64,000 nucleotides of DNA from JAICYJ01 sp038212095 (GCA_038212095.1 JBBQUW010000006.1:62001-126000), one strand, 5' to 3'. Positions 49,192 through 58,762 are shown, numbered from the stretch's first letter. Made by a program: numbers and translations. The notes: generated from the sequence alone by a model not told the origin.

Positions 49192-50370
49192 CTAGTGAAT
49201 GACCGTGGCGCAGTACAACGAGCCCGGACCGAAGGGCCCGTCACACTTCGTCGTCTGCGCGAACTGATTGGCCTTGCCGTAGTCGCTCACCGTCGACGGG
49301 TAGTTGACGCCGTAGGAGAACGACCCGTCACCGTTGCGGGTGAACCAGGGGTAGATGCAGAACGGATCGCCGTACGAGGCGCAGGTCGAACCGGTCTCGC
49401 TGGGGTCGGTGATCTCGGCCTTTCCACCGTAATCGCTGACCACTGCCCAGCTCTTGGGATGCGAGCCATCGGCGAAGGTCACGTTGGTGATCCTGACCGG
49501 CGACTGGTCGGCCCAGGCCGGAGCATCGTAGGAGTAGCAGCCGCTCTCGCCAGGCCAGCAGAAGGCGCTGCCGGGACTGGTGAAGGGCGAGGTGTGGCCG
49601 ATCTCCCACACGAACGAGATCGGCGCGTCGTAGACGGCGCCCCACTTGAGCGAGTTGCCGAGCTTGGAGACGCTGTAGGACGGCATCAGCGGCCCGTCAG
49701 CTTTGCTATTCAGCACGATGGTGCCACTCTGACCGGTGGTGCGGTCGCTGACCTTGATGTGCCAGCCGTCCCTGGCCGCGGTGACGAAGTAGTGCACATC
49801 GAGCGTGTCGCCCGCATGCATCACCATCGCCCGCGTCTGCCCTGGGCGGGTGAGCAGCGCGTTGAACGCCGCCGGCTCGTGATAGTTCGGCTTCTGGCCG
49901 GTGGTCGTGATCGACCACACGGGGGAGCAGACGGTGTAATCACCGGGCGACTGCGCCAGCACGAAGCCACCGTTGGGCGTGCAGTTGGACGCCACGCCGT
50001 TGGGATAGAACTGCAGCTCCTCGAACGCCTGGCCGAACAAGCTGTTGGGATCATTCACCGGGCCGCCGAACCAGAACGTCGGGCCGACCGCGTCGACGCC
50101 GAACTTCGCGCCGTTCGTTGGGAGCTTGATCGTCCACGTGACGTCCTTGCCGGATCCAGGCAGCGACGACAGCGGATTCAGTTCGGGCTCGTCATGGCCC
50201 GAGCAACCGGCCGAGTAGCTCGGCTCGAACACGCCCTCGATATACGCAGGGTGGCGGCCGACGCAGCCACCTCCCTGTCCCCCCGACGCCGTGGCGACGG
50301 CCGGAGCGGCCGAGCCCACGATGCCCATTACTGCCAGCGCGAGCAGGCCGAGCCTCCGTGCTGATCTCAT
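49192..50370 (-). CDS. Secreted cysteine-containing hypothetical protein
   Basis: A 392-residue exported protein with a signal peptide (MRSARRLGLLALAVMGIVGSAAPAVA). The mature part has about nine cysteines, probably disulfide-bonded, and Trp/Tyr-rich beta motifs (TFWFGGPVNDPNSLFGQAF, GDYTVCSPVWSI, HYFVTAARDGWHIKVSD). It resembles actinobacterial secreted proteins of unknown function. The ATG has GGGGGAAGC directly upstream. It probably works outside the cell. Confidence 0.82.
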   Translation of the reverse strand: MRSARRLGLLALAVMGIVGSAAPAVATASGGQGGGCVGRHPAYIEGVFEPSYSAGCSGHDEPELNPLSSLPGSGKDVTWTIKLPTNGAKFGVDAVGPTFWFGGPVNDPNSLFGQAFEELQFYPNGVASNCTPNGGFVLAQSPGDYTVCSPVWSITTTGQKPNYHEPAAFNALLTRPGQTRAMVMHAGDTLDVHYFVTAARDGWHIKVSDRTTGQSGTIVLNSKADGPLMPSYSVSKLGNSLKWGAVYDAPISFVWEIGHTSPFTSPGSAFCWPGESGCYSYDAPAWADQSPVRITNVTFADGSHPKSWAVVSDYGGKAEITDPSETGSTCASYGDPFCIYPWFTRNGDGSFSYGVNYPSTVSDYGKANQFAQTTKCDGPFGPGSLYCATVIH

Positions 50371-50511
50371 GCTTCCCCCATCCTGGTGTGACCCGAGTCG
50401 CCCGCCAGTATCGGGGCGATTCCGGCTCCTGGCAAGCGATATGTCAGCGCGCTCACGGACGTCTGTGGAAGAGGGTGGCGTCAGCGGCCCGCGAGAGCCG
50501 CGAGCGCCACC

Positions 50512-52521
50512 TCAGATTGCGTCGATCGCAACCTCGATGCCATGCACCGCGGAGCTGTCTCCGATGTCGCTCTTCCGCCCGTCGTTCAGCACGTTGACAT
50601 TGAACTGCTCCGGCTCGCGCTTTGGCCAGCGGCCCTTGGGTGAGTAGGCGACGCCGACCGGCACGTTCTCTGAGACCGCCACCGCCATCTCGAGGCTGCC
50701 GGTCTCGTTCCAGAGCCGCACGCGGTCGCCATCGACCAGCCCGCGTGCGGCCGCGTCGGCCGGGTTGAGGGTCACGCCCACACCACCGATCCGGCGGGCG
50801 ATCTTGCCGTCGTTCGCGAAGCTGTTGTTCATCAGCCACGGCGAGGCCGGCGACAGCAGGCGCAGGCGTCCCCCGGCCGGCCGCGCATCCGCCCACGGCT
50901 GCGGCAGGCGCGGCAGCCCGTCGGCCTCGGCCGCGGCCGAGGCGATCTCGATCCGGCCGCTTGGCGTGTCGAACTCGAGGTCGGCAAACTGCACCACCGG
51001 TTCCACGGCCAGCGGCACCGTCCCCACGGCTGCCAGCTCGGCGAAGCTGGATGCGACCCCCGACCCGGCGACGATGGCAGCGAGCATCTGCTCGTCGCTC
51101 TCGTGCAGCTCGGGCTCGTCAAAGCCCATCGCCGCCGCCAGCCGCCGGAAGATCTCCTGGTTGGGCAGCGCCTGCCCGGGCGGATCGACCGCCTTGACCT
51201 GCGCGGACAGCGAGAGGTCGAAGTACGACGAGACGATGTCGTCGAACTCCAGGAAGGCCGCGGCCGGCAGGACGTAGTCGGCCAGATCGCAGGTGTCGGT
51301 CGCGAACAGATCGATCGCCACGGTGAACAGATCGTCACGCTCCATCGCCGCCCGCAGGCGCGCCTGCTGGGGGTTCGAGGCGGCGATGTTGATGTTCCAG
51401 CAGATCAGCGCCCGCGACCGCTCGCTGTCCTCCAGCCGGTCGGCCAGGTCCATGTGGCTGACCGGCTCGGGCGGCTCGCCGAGCTGAGGGGCGAACAGCC
51501 ACCGCTCGTCGATCTCGAGCCGGTCGTTGAGATACAGGAAGCCCGCTCCGGGGCAGGCGAGGTTGCCGCTGACGGCGGGCAGCAGCGCCACCGCCCGCAT
51601 CACGTTGCCGCCGGTCGGCTGTCGCTGGAGCCCCTGGCCGATCCACAGCAGAGAGGGCCCGGCGCCGTAGCAGCGGGCGGCCTCCTCAATCATCGCGGCG
51701 GGCACGCCGCTGGCGGCCTCGCCCCACTCGGGCGTGCAGGCGGCGAGCGCCGGCTCCAGCTCCTCCCATCCGACGGTGTGCTGCTCGAGCAGACCCCGGT
51801 CTGCAAGCCCATCCCGCACGATCACGTGCAGCAAGCTGAAGGCCAAGGCGGCATCGCTGCCGGGGTACGGCTGGAGGTGGAGGTCGGCCGCGGCGGCGGT
51901 GGGCGTGCGGATCGGATCGACCACGATCACGCGACCGGGCGCCTCGGGAAGCCAGTTGTCATGGGCGTGCGGTGCCGACGCGGACGGGTTGGCGCCCCAC
52001 ACGACGATGCAGGCAGCGTCGCGCGCGCTGCGCGGATCGAATCCGGTCACCGACGAGCCGTACATGTAGTCGAGCGCCACGTGCCCGGCCTTGTTGCACA
52101 CCGAGTCGGGATCGACCTCGGTCGCGCCCAGCCGGCGGAAGAAGCGCAGCGGGAAGTTGAACGCCAGCACCGAGCAGGTGCCGGTGTAGTGCGCATTCAA
52201 GATCGTGTCGGCACCTGAGCCGGCCGTGATCGAGCCCAGCCGGTCGGCGATCTCGGCCATCGCGACCTCCCAGCTGACCGGCTCAAAGCGTCCCTCGCCC
52301 TTGCTGCCGGCACGGCGCAACGGCTGGGTGAGCCGCTGCTCGGCGTCCAGCAGCACCCCGTTGTAGGCGATCGAGCACTTGCGGCACAGCTTTCCGCGGC
52401 TCACGGGGTGCGACGGGTCACCCCGTACGTTGCGGATCACGCCGTCGCGCACGGTGACCAGCACGCCGCAGGCGTCGTAACAGTCGCGGGGGCAGGTCGT
52501 CAGGACGGTGCGGTCGGCCAC
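50512..52521 (-). CDS. Molybdopterin-dependent oxidoreductase with 4Fe-4S cluster
   Basis: A protein of about 669 residues of the DMSO-reductase superfamily (bis-MGD). The N-terminal cluster motif is CPRDCYDAC with a fourth Cys in KLCRKC; VVWGANPSASAPHAHDNW and VVDPIRTPTAAAADLHLQPYPGSDAAL bind the cofactor, and a C-terminal molybdopterin dinucleotide domain follows (LLSPASPWLMNNSF, VRLWNETGSLEM). No Tat signal is present, so it should be cytoplasmic. No electron-transfer subunit is adjacent. Substrate unknown. GTG at 52521 is preferred over the upstream TTG at 52533. Confidence 0.9.
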   Translation of the reverse strand: MADRTVLTTCPRDCYDACGVLVTVRDGVIRNVRGDPSHPVSRGKLCRKCSIAYNGVLLDAEQRLTQPLRRAGSKGEGRFEPVSWEVAMAEIADRLGSITAGSGADTILNAHYTGTCSVLAFNFPLRFFRRLGATEVDPDSVCNKAGHVALDYMYGSSVTGFDPRSARDAACIVVWGANPSASAPHAHDNWLPEAPGRVIVVDPIRTPTAAAADLHLQPYPGSDAALAFSLLHVIVRDGLADRGLLEQHTVGWEELEPALAACTPEWGEAASGVPAAMIEEAARCYGAGPSLLWIGQGLQRQPTGGNVMRAVALLPAVSGNLACPGAGFLYLNDRLEIDERWLFAPQLGEPPEPVSHMDLADRLEDSERSRALICWNINIAASNPQQARLRAAMERDDLFTVAIDLFATDTCDLADYVLPAAAFLEFDDIVSSYFDLSLSAQVKAVDPPGQALPNQEIFRRLAAAMGFDEPELHESDEQMLAAIVAGSGVASSFAELAAVGTVPLAVEPVVQFADLEFDTPSGRIEIASAAAEADGLPRLPQPWADARPAGGRLRLLSPASPWLMNNSFANDGKIARRIGGVGVTLNPADAAARGLVDGDRVRLWNETGSLEMAVAVSENVPVGVAYSPKGRWPKREPEQFNVNVLNDGRKSDIGDSSAVHGIEVAIDAI

Positions 52522-52565
52522 CCGACTAGTCAATCAGAAAGCGCAGGCCGGGACGAGGCCGCCCG

Positions 52566-53759
52566 TCACAGCAGGTCGAGCGAGGGCATGCCGGCGCGGC
52601 CCTCGAGGCACTGCTGGAGGTAGAGCGCGACGCCCATGTCGCCCGTCATCAGCGAGTGTCGGCCGAACCCGAACCGAGACCGTGCCGCCTCCACCTGCGC
52701 CACAGCATGCATTGCGAACCGGCGCGCGCGATCGAGCCACAGCTCATCACCTGACCGCTCGAACAGGGCGAGGAAGGCAGCGCCGTTGCCGGCCGTTCCG
52801 TGGCAGAGGCCGGCACCCTTGACCAGCGGCCCGGCCCGCCAGGTGAGCTCCCCTCCGGCGCCGAGCAGCTGCGAGAAGGCGTCGTCCGCCGGTGCTATGC
52901 CGGCCAGCGACGCGACCATGCCCGGCGCGCCATGGCACCACTGGGTGCGGATGCCTCCGCGGTGGCCAGCCAGCGGCTCCGAGGTGGTGGGCGCCCAGTT
53001 CGCCAGATCGCCCTCCGTCACCGCCAGCAGCGTGGCCGTCTCGACGACGCGCCGCTCGAGTTCGGCCCGCCGGCCCTGCGGCAGCAGGCCGCTGTCCAGT
53101 GACAGGGCGAGCACGTTGCCGGCGAAGCCGTGTCCGGGTCCGACGTACTGCGCGACGCGCCCGTAGAGCAGCTGCGTCCACAGATGACAGCCCTGCTCGG
53201 GCGAGATCGCCCATCGCGACCACAGCAGGCCGGCGCTGTCTGACCATGCGTCCGCCCACTGCCGGTCTCCGGTGGCTTCGAACATCACCCGGGCGACCAG
53301 CATGGTGCCGGGCGATCCCCACATCGGCTCGTTACTCTCGTTGTCGGCATTGGATACGATGGCTCGCAACAGCAGCGCGGCACGATCGGTGGTCGGCGAG
53401 AGCTGCTGCGCGACCAGCAGGATGCCCGCCTCGCCGACCCAGTGGCCCGGCACGACTCCGGGCCAGTCAGGCTCGTCCAGGTAGGCCGCATGCAGCCGGT
53501 CCGCCGCGCGAGGGTGGTCACGTCCAAACCGGTGCAGCCCCCACAGCAGGCCGGCGGCGCCCAGGTACACGCCGGTGCGCAGGATGCTGCCCTCGTCGTC
53601 GGCGTCATCCGGGTGGAGCGGCCAGAAGCCGTCCGCGCCGACAGAGGCCTCGGTGTCGTCCAGGATCCGCTCGATCGCCTCTCGCGCCCGCGCCTCGTCC
53701 CACAACGCGTCGACCAGCGGCTCGTGGTTCTCGGTCGAGAACAGCACGTCAGTGCTCAT
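52566..53759 (-). CDS. LanC-like (lanthionine synthetase C fold) protein
   Basis: A 397-residue LanC-like protein with the alpha/alpha toroid repeats (GAAGLLWGLHRFG, GEAGILLVAQQL, GSPGTMLVARVMFEATG). The zinc ligands of LanC are present: Cys in TQWCHGAPG and Cys-His in GLCHGTAGN. No lantibiotic precursor or dehydratase gene is nearby, so it is more likely a stand-alone LanC-like protein of unknown role. Its start lies inside the end of the CDF gene (11-bp overlap), so the two are coupled. Confidence 0.9.
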   Translation of the reverse strand: MSTDVLFSTENHEPLVDALWDEARAREAIERILDDTEASVGADGFWPLHPDDADDEGSILRTGVYLGAAGLLWGLHRFGRDHPRAADRLHAAYLDEPDWPGVVPGHWVGEAGILLVAQQLSPTTDRAALLLRAIVSNADNESNEPMWGSPGTMLVARVMFEATGDRQWADAWSDSAGLLWSRWAISPEQGCHLWTQLLYGRVAQYVGPGHGFAGNVLALSLDSGLLPQGRRAELERRVVETATLLAVTEGDLANWAPTTSEPLAGHRGGIRTQWCHGAPGMVASLAGIAPADDAFSQLLGAGGELTWRAGPLVKGAGLCHGTAGNGAAFLALFERSGDELWLDRARRFAMHAVAQVEAARSRFGFGRHSLMTGDMGVALYLQQCLEGRAGMPSLDLL

Positions 53760-54411
53760 GATGGTCGGCGCGCACCGTACGCCACGAGTTGATCGTGATG
53801 CGCAGGATCACGAATGTGATGGCAAGGCCGATCAGCGGGTCGCCGAGGTCGAACCCGAGAGCGACCACGGCAGCGCTCGCCACCACGGCCAGGCTGACGT
53901 AGGCGTCGGCGCGAGCGTGGGCACCGTCGGCGAGCAGCGCCGGGCTGTCCAGCCGGCGGCCCGCCCGCGTACGAACGATGCCGGCGATCCAGTTGCCGAC
54001 GAAGCCGAGCGCTCCGGCGGCGGCCAGCGCCCACAGGTGATGAGGCGGCGCCGGGTTGATCAGCCGCCGCGTCGACTCCACCGCCGCCACGGCCGCCGAG
54101 ATCGCGATCGCCAATACCACCGCCAGCCCCGCCCGGCGCTCGGCGACGGCAGAGCGGAGCACGAACGCAGCGGCCAGCGGCACGGCGGTCAGCGCGTCGC
54201 CGACGTTGTGGATCAGGTCAGCCAGCAGCGCCACGGAGCCGGCGGCAACGAACACCGCCGCCTGTCCTATGGCGGTGAGGCCAAGTACGGCGAGCGAGAT
54301 CGAGACCGCCCGGACGCCCTCGCGCGAGCGCTTGATCGAGCTGTGGACGAGCCCATGCGAGTGGCCATGGTCGCCGTGCGCATGGCCATGTGCATGATCG
54401 TGCTCGGTCAC
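53749..54411 (-). CDS. CDF-family metal efflux protein
   Basis: A 220-residue cation diffusion facilitator. The N terminus is a histidine-rich metal-binding run (HDHAHGHAHGDHGHSHG), followed by about five to six helices with the metal sites in LLADLIHNVGDAL and LLADGAHARADAYVS. It exports Zn(II) or a similar ion. The C-terminal cytoplasmic domain of many CDF proteins is nearly absent. The GTG at 54411 begins at the His-rich segment. Overlaps the LanC-like gene. Confidence 0.92.
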   Translation of the reverse strand: MTEHDHAHGHAHGDHGHSHGLVHSSIKRSREGVRAVSISLAVLGLTAIGQAAVFVAAGSVALLADLIHNVGDALTAVPLAAAFVLRSAVAERRAGLAVVLAIAISAAVAAVESTRRLINPAPPHHLWALAAAGALGFVGNWIAGIVRTRAGRRLDSPALLADGAHARADAYVSLAVVASAAVVALGFDLGDPLIGLAITFVILRITINSWRTVRADHHEH

Positions 54412-54569
54412 CTGCGGTGTTCCAATCTTTCCCCAAACCGCGATTGCGATAGTGGTGTCGATCGAGGATAGAGATCCCCTCGAAGCCACGACGCAGTGGC
54501 TGCCCGTCGCAGCGCCGGACACTGACCGACCGGCGCCACCCTCCCGGCCGCCCGGTGGCTCTCCCCAAG

Positions 54570-55505
54570 CTACCGGGCGGCCGCGACAGGCACACCCGCG
54601 TCGCGCAGCAGCTCGAGCAGCTCTGTCGCATTGGTGGGCGCTTGGGCGATCTCGCAACCGCTGGCAACGTCGGTCGAGTGGCCGTTGTTGTTGAACATCA
54701 CCCACACGTCGTCGGTGCGGGCGGCCAACTCCCGCAAAGGGCCGACCCACTCGGCCAGCTCGTCACGGCCGTACAGGTAGTCGAACCGGTCGCTGGCGCT
54801 GCCGCCACGCACGTTCCAGGTGGCCTTGTTGCGGCCGTGCAGCCGCAGGTAGGCGGCGGCGGAGGTGGTGGCGACGACGGTCGGCGCCACGTTGCTCGCC
54901 GCCAGCCGCGGGGCGTCCACCATCACGTAGGTGGCGGGCAGCTGTTCCAGGAAGGCCAGCACCGGCTGCACGGCGTCGTCTGCCAGCCAGCTCCTGTGCC
55001 GGAACTCGACCAGCATCTGCAGCCCCTCGAGCTGCCCGCGCGCCCACTCCAGGTACGCCAGCGATTCTGGCTTGTAGACGACGTACGGCGGCAGCTGCAT
55101 CAGCACGCCGCCCAGCTTGCCCGCCTGCCGTAGCGGCTCGATCGCACGCCGGAAGCGACGGAACACCTCCTCGCGCAGCTCGTGGGGCGGACGTTGAACG
55201 CGGCCGCGGTGGTCGAACTCGGCGTGGGAGCGCAGGTCGGGCGGGAGCTGTTCGACCCGCACCGGGTGCCGGGTCATCATGCCGAACGCCTTGACGTGGA
55301 ACACGAACCCGGCCGGGGTGCGCTCCGCCCACGCGGCCGCCATCGCCTCGGTGGGCAACGCGTAGTAGCTCGAGTTGACCTCGACCGTGTCGAACTGGTC
55401 GGCGTAGAACCGCAGGCGCGCCTCGGCCGAGCTGACGCCGGCGGGATACCACAGCTTGCTCAGCAAGTCGTCGGCCCACGAACAGGTGCCGACTCGAACG
55501 CTCAC
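54570..55505 (-). CDS. DUF72 domain protein (second paralogue)
   Basis: A 311-residue DUF72/YecE-like protein: VRVGTCSWADD, LRFYADQFDTVEVNSSYYALP, FVFHVKAFGMMTRHP, LVEFRHRSW and VWVMFNNNGHS are family marks. It has a longer insert than the paralogue at 7636. GTG start by GTGA overlap with the rhodanese gene, last in the NlpC-MBL-rhodanese-DUF72 series. Function unknown. Confidence 0.92.
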   Translation of the reverse strand: MSVRVGTCSWADDLLSKLWYPAGVSSAEARLRFYADQFDTVEVNSSYYALPTEAMAAAWAERTPAGFVFHVKAFGMMTRHPVRVEQLPPDLRSHAEFDHRGRVQRPPHELREEVFRRFRRAIEPLRQAGKLGGVLMQLPPYVVYKPESLAYLEWARGQLEGLQMLVEFRHRSWLADDAVQPVLAFLEQLPATYVMVDAPRLAASNVAPTVVATTSAAAYLRLHGRNKATWNVRGGSASDRFDYLYGRDELAEWVGPLRELAARTDDVWVMFNNNGHSTDVASGCEIAQAPTNATELLELLRDAGVPVAAAR

Positions 55506-55828
55506 GCCACCCGGCCGTCCGCGGGCTCGATCGGCAGGCCACCGGCCAGCCACGCCTTCATGCCGCCGGACATGTTCGACGCCGGCACGCCCGACCGGTG
55601 CAGCCAGTCCGCCGCCATCGAGCTGCGCGACCCGCTGCGACAGACGATCGCAACCGGGCCGGGCGGCAGCTGGTCGACGCGGTCTGCGAACTCGCCCAGG
55701 GGGATCAGCAGCGCGCCGGCTATATGCCCGGCGTCCCACTCGGCCGGCTCGCGCACGTCGATCACGGCCAGCTTGCCGGCTGCGAACGCCGCCGCCACCG
55801 CGGCCGGCTCCAGCTCCGGCGCAGTCAC
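55502..55828 (-). CDS. Single-domain rhodanese-like protein
   Basis: A 108-residue sulfurtransferase domain: LAVIDVREPAEWDAGHIAGALLIPLGE and the active-site loop IVCRSGSRSSMAADWL with the catalytic Cys. It carries sulfane sulfur. GTG start overlaps the stop of the MBL-rhodanese fusion, and its own stop overlaps the DUF72 start, so the three are tightly coupled. Confidence 0.93.
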   Translation of the reverse strand: MTAPELEPAAVAAAFAAGKLAVIDVREPAEWDAGHIAGALLIPLGEFADRVDQLPPGPVAIVCRSGSRSSMAADWLHRSGVPASNMSGGMKAWLAGGLPIEPADGRVA

Positions 55829-57222
55829 GCCGTCACGGCAGGCGCGGATCGCTCGATCGGATTGCCGAGCGCGTCCCAGGTCTCGACACCGCCGGGCGTG
55901 ACGTGGATCACCTCGCCAAAGCCGGCCCGCCGCACAAGGCCAACCGCCATCGCGCTGCGCCGTCCGGTCGAGCAGATCACGGCCACCGGCCGATCACGAT
56001 CGAGCGGTGGGGCGACACGCGCCAGGTCGTGGTAGGGCACATACGCCGAGCCGGGGATGCGGCTCTCGGCCCACTCGTGGTGATCGCGCACGTCCAGGAT
56101 CTGAACGTCGGGGCGCTGCTCCCGCAGCTGCGCCAACCCGGCGACATCAACCACCTCGAACCGGTCGAGCGGCAGCTCTGCCGCCCGCCACGCCTCGAAC
56201 CCGCCCGCCAGCATGGCGTGCGCGCCATGGACGCCGACCGAGCCGAGCAGCGCCGACATCCGCAGCGCGTCGCGCTCCTCGCCGGCCACCAGCAGCAGCT
56301 CCGTCCCGGCGTCGACGACCCATGCCACCTTGGTGCCAAAGCCATTGGCGGACAGGGTGATACCGAGCGAGCCCGGAATGTGCCCGGCGTCATAGTCGTC
56401 CGACGGACGGCCATCGATCACCAGGCCGCCGGCCGCGATCCGCTCACGGAAGCGATCCGCGGCCAGCGCAACCGGATGCTCGACCATGGTCGGCTGGCCG
56501 CTGCGGTTGGTCTCGGCGATCAACTTGAAGTTGGGCGGCTGGGGCGCGAGGCCGTCGATCAACGCCTCCACGAACCGGCCCTCGCCGTCCAGCCGCAGGA
56601 GCTCGTTGTGGCGCCGCTCGAAACCGATCGTGGAGGACGTCTTCTCGCTCATGCGGGCGCTGCCGCACAGCGAGCCACCGGTGTGCCCCGGATACACCTC
56701 GACGCCGTCGTCCAGCTCGGCCAGTCGCCGCACGCTGGCATACAGCCCGCGAGCACCGTCCCGCGTCTCGACCGCCAGGTCGGGTCGGGCGACGTCATTC
56801 ACAAACAGGCTGTCGCCGGTCAGCACAGCGCACGGCTGATCCGACCGGGCGCCGTCGATCACCAGCAGCGCCGTGTGCTCGGGTCGGTGGCCGGGTGTGT
56901 GCAGCGCACGCAGCACCACGTCGCCCAAGACGATCTCGTCGCCGTCCTCGAGCGGAGAGTGCTGGTACTCGGCCGCGGCCAACCGATGCACCCAACAGCG
57001 GGCGCCTGTGGCTTCGACCAGGCGCGCGCGGCCGGAGAGGTGGTCGGCGTGGTTATGGGTCTCGACCACGTGGCCGATGCGAAAGCCGCGCGCCCGGGCC
57101 AGCTCCAGGTACTCCTCGATCTCCCACTTCGGATCGACCACCGCGCCGACGCCGGCCGATGTGTCGGCGATCACGTACGAGGCGCAGCCGAGATCGGCGT
57201 GGAGGATCTGGCGAAACAGCAC
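55825..57222 (-). CDS. MBL-fold persulfide-dioxygenase-like protein with two rhodanese domains
   Basis: A 465-residue fusion. Residues about 1-245 form a metallo-beta-lactamase fold of the ETHE1/persulfide dioxygenase type (ETHNHADHLSGR metal motif, HTPGHRPEHTALL, LTGDSLFV, VYPGHTGGS). Two rhodanese domains follow (about 260-350 and 365-460); only the second has the catalytic cysteine (VAVICSTGRRSAM), while the first has LLLVAGEER instead. It probably oxidises glutathione- or mycothiol-like persulfides to sulfite and transfers sulfur. Confidence 0.93.
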   Translation of the reverse strand: MLFRQILHADLGCASYVIADTSAGVGAVVDPKWEIEEYLELARARGFRIGHVVETHNHADHLSGRARLVEATGARCWVHRLAAAEYQHSPLEDGDEIVLGDVVLRALHTPGHRPEHTALLVIDGARSDQPCAVLTGDSLFVNDVARPDLAVETRDGARGLYASVRRLAELDDGVEVYPGHTGGSLCGSARMSEKTSSTIGFERRHNELLRLDGEGRFVEALIDGLAPQPPNFKLIAETNRSGQPTMVEHPVALAADRFRERIAAGGLVIDGRPSDDYDAGHIPGSLGITLSANGFGTKVAWVVDAGTELLLVAGEERDALRMSALLGSVGVHGAHAMLAGGFEAWRAAELPLDRFEVVDVAGLAQLREQRPDVQILDVRDHHEWAESRIPGSAYVPYHDLARVAPPLDRDRPVAVICSTGRRSAMAVGLVRRAGFGEVIHVTPGGVETWDALGNPIERSAPAVTA

Positions 57223-57239
57223 ACCGCCAATTTACCCGC

Positions 57240-58316
57240 TCACGGAGGGCCGGGCCGCGTTGCTCCCACATAGGTGCTCTGGAACCACGGGTTCGAGAAC
57301 TGCTCGATGCGAACCGTGACGCCGGTGTGCGGCGCGTGCAGCACGTAGCCGTTGCCGATGTAGATGCCGACGTGGCCGAGCTCGTGGAAGAACACGAGGT
57401 CGCCGATCCGCAGATCGCTCTCGGCCACCCAGGGGCCGAGGTGGTACTGGGAGGCCGCGAAGTGCGGTAGTGCGACACCGTGCTGGGCCCACAGCCAGGT
57501 CACCAACCCCGAGCAGTCAAAGCCGGAGGTGGGCGAGGCGCCACCCCACTTGTACGGCACGCCGATCTGGGCCAGGCCTTCCAGCACGACCTGGTCCCGC
57601 AACGCGGCGCCGGGATCGGCCGTCTGCCGCTTCTGGTCGGCCAGCACCCATGCCTGCGCCTCGAGTGCCAGCTTGGTCTGGCCGATCGACTCGGCGGCCA
57701 GCGCGACCTGCACCTGGTCACCCACCAGCGCCATCAGCTTGCGGCGCTTGACCAGCATTCGCGTTATCTGGCGGCGGCGGCTCTCCAGCGACCGCTTCTC
57801 GCGCCGCTGCTGCACCTGTGCCAGCACGAGCACCTCGCGCTGGCGGGAGATCTCGTCGCGGGTGCCGCGGATCTCGGTCACCGCCGATGAGACGGCCGAG
57901 TCGAAGCGCTGCTGGATGTCGAGCGACCCGGTCACCTCGGATAGCGAGCTGGCGCCGAGGATGATGTTCAGCGTGCCGTCGCCGAGCCCCTTGTAGCGCG
58001 CGACCATCAGGCTGGCCAGCACGTTCTGCTCGTGCTCCAGGTGGGCCTGAGCCGCGGCCAGCTGAAGGGTGGCATCCCTGATCTGTCCGTGCAGCTGGTG
58101 CAGCCGAAGCACGGTGGCGTCGTAGCGCTCGCTGAGCAGCTCGACCCGGCTGTCCAACCGGCGCACCTGGCGGTGCACCTTCTGGTACTGGGCCTGTTTC
58201 TGCGCAAGCAGCGTGTCTGCGGCGGCCGGTCCGGCATGGGCGACGGCGACCATCAGCGCGAGCAGGACAGCGACCCCGAGCGTGAACGGCAGCCGGAGAT
58301 GGACGTTCCGGTGCAT
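57240..58316 (-). CDS. Secreted NlpC/P60 peptidoglycan endopeptidase
   Basis: A 358-residue RipA-like cell-wall hydrolase: signal peptide (about 1-34, cleavage near AAA), a long coiled coil (about 35-220) and a C-terminal NlpC/P60 domain with catalytic Cys in GFDCSGLVTW, His in GHVGIYIGNG and a third polar residue in HAPHTG. It cleaves peptide cross-links in the wall during division or growth; the coiled coil probably keeps it auto-inhibited. ATG at 58316 begins the signal peptide. It lies 17 bp before the MBL gene. Confidence 0.93.
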   Translation of the reverse strand: MHRNVHLRLPFTLGVAVLLALMVAVAHAGPAAADTLLAQKQAQYQKVHRQVRRLDSRVELLSERYDATVLRLHQLHGQIRDATLQLAAAQAHLEHEQNVLASLMVARYKGLGDGTLNIILGASSLSEVTGSLDIQQRFDSAVSSAVTEIRGTRDEISRQREVLVLAQVQQRREKRSLESRRRQITRMLVKRRKLMALVGDQVQVALAAESIGQTKLALEAQAWVLADQKRQTADPGAALRDQVVLEGLAQIGVPYKWGGASPTSGFDCSGLVTWLWAQHGVALPHFAASQYHLGPWVAESDLRIGDLVFFHELGHVGIYIGNGYVLHAPHTGVTVRIEQFSNPWFQSTYVGATRPGPP

Positions 58317-58396
58317 ATGGTGAAGGTCGGCCGGGGGTGGGGAAACCTTGAGCCGACCGCTCAAGTCCGCGCGCCAGGCTGCCGAAAGGTGACCTC

Positions 58397-58759
58397 ATGC
58401 AGATCACCGTTGCCTGTCATCAGTGCGATCACCCCAAGCGCCCCCTCAGCGCCTGCCCCTCGTGCCACGCCGCGCCGCTGGCCGAGCCCGAGCTGCAAGC
58501 CTGGAGGATGTCGCTGCACGCCCGCCACCTGGCCCGCATCGAGGCGACGCCGGTGGCCGATCAGCCGGCCCAGCGAGCCCCCGGCGAACAGGCGCCGATG
58601 ACGGCGGTGCTGTTGCTGGACGACGCGCTTGATCACGTCCTCGCGGTCGAGCCCACGCTGCTGCCGTTCATCCCGTTCGATCCCGGCCCCCTGCCAGATG
58701 CCGCACTCGAGTTCGACTGGGACGACGAGCCGCGCGACGAGCTGCGCCGCAGCGCGTAG
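58397..58759 (+). CDS. Small zinc-ribbon hypothetical protein
   Basis: A 120-residue protein with two N-terminal CxxC knuckles (CHQCDHPKRPLSACPSC) forming a likely zinc ribbon, a middle helix, and an acidic C-terminal half (FDPGPLPDAALEFDWDDEPRDEL). Not recognised beyond this. Convergent with the deaminase gene, 3 bp apart. Confidence 0.65.
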   Translation: MQITVACHQCDHPKRPLSACPSCHAAPLAEPELQAWRMSLHARHLARIEATPVADQPAQRAPGEQAPMTAVLLLDDALDHVLAVEPTLLPFIPFDPGPLPDAALEFDWDDEPRDELRRSA

Positions 58760-58762
58760 CGC

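Noticed and set aside
52566..53759. Lantibiotic biosynthesis cluster
   Set aside because: Only a LanC-like protein is present; no precursor peptide, dehydratase or dedicated exporter is nearby.
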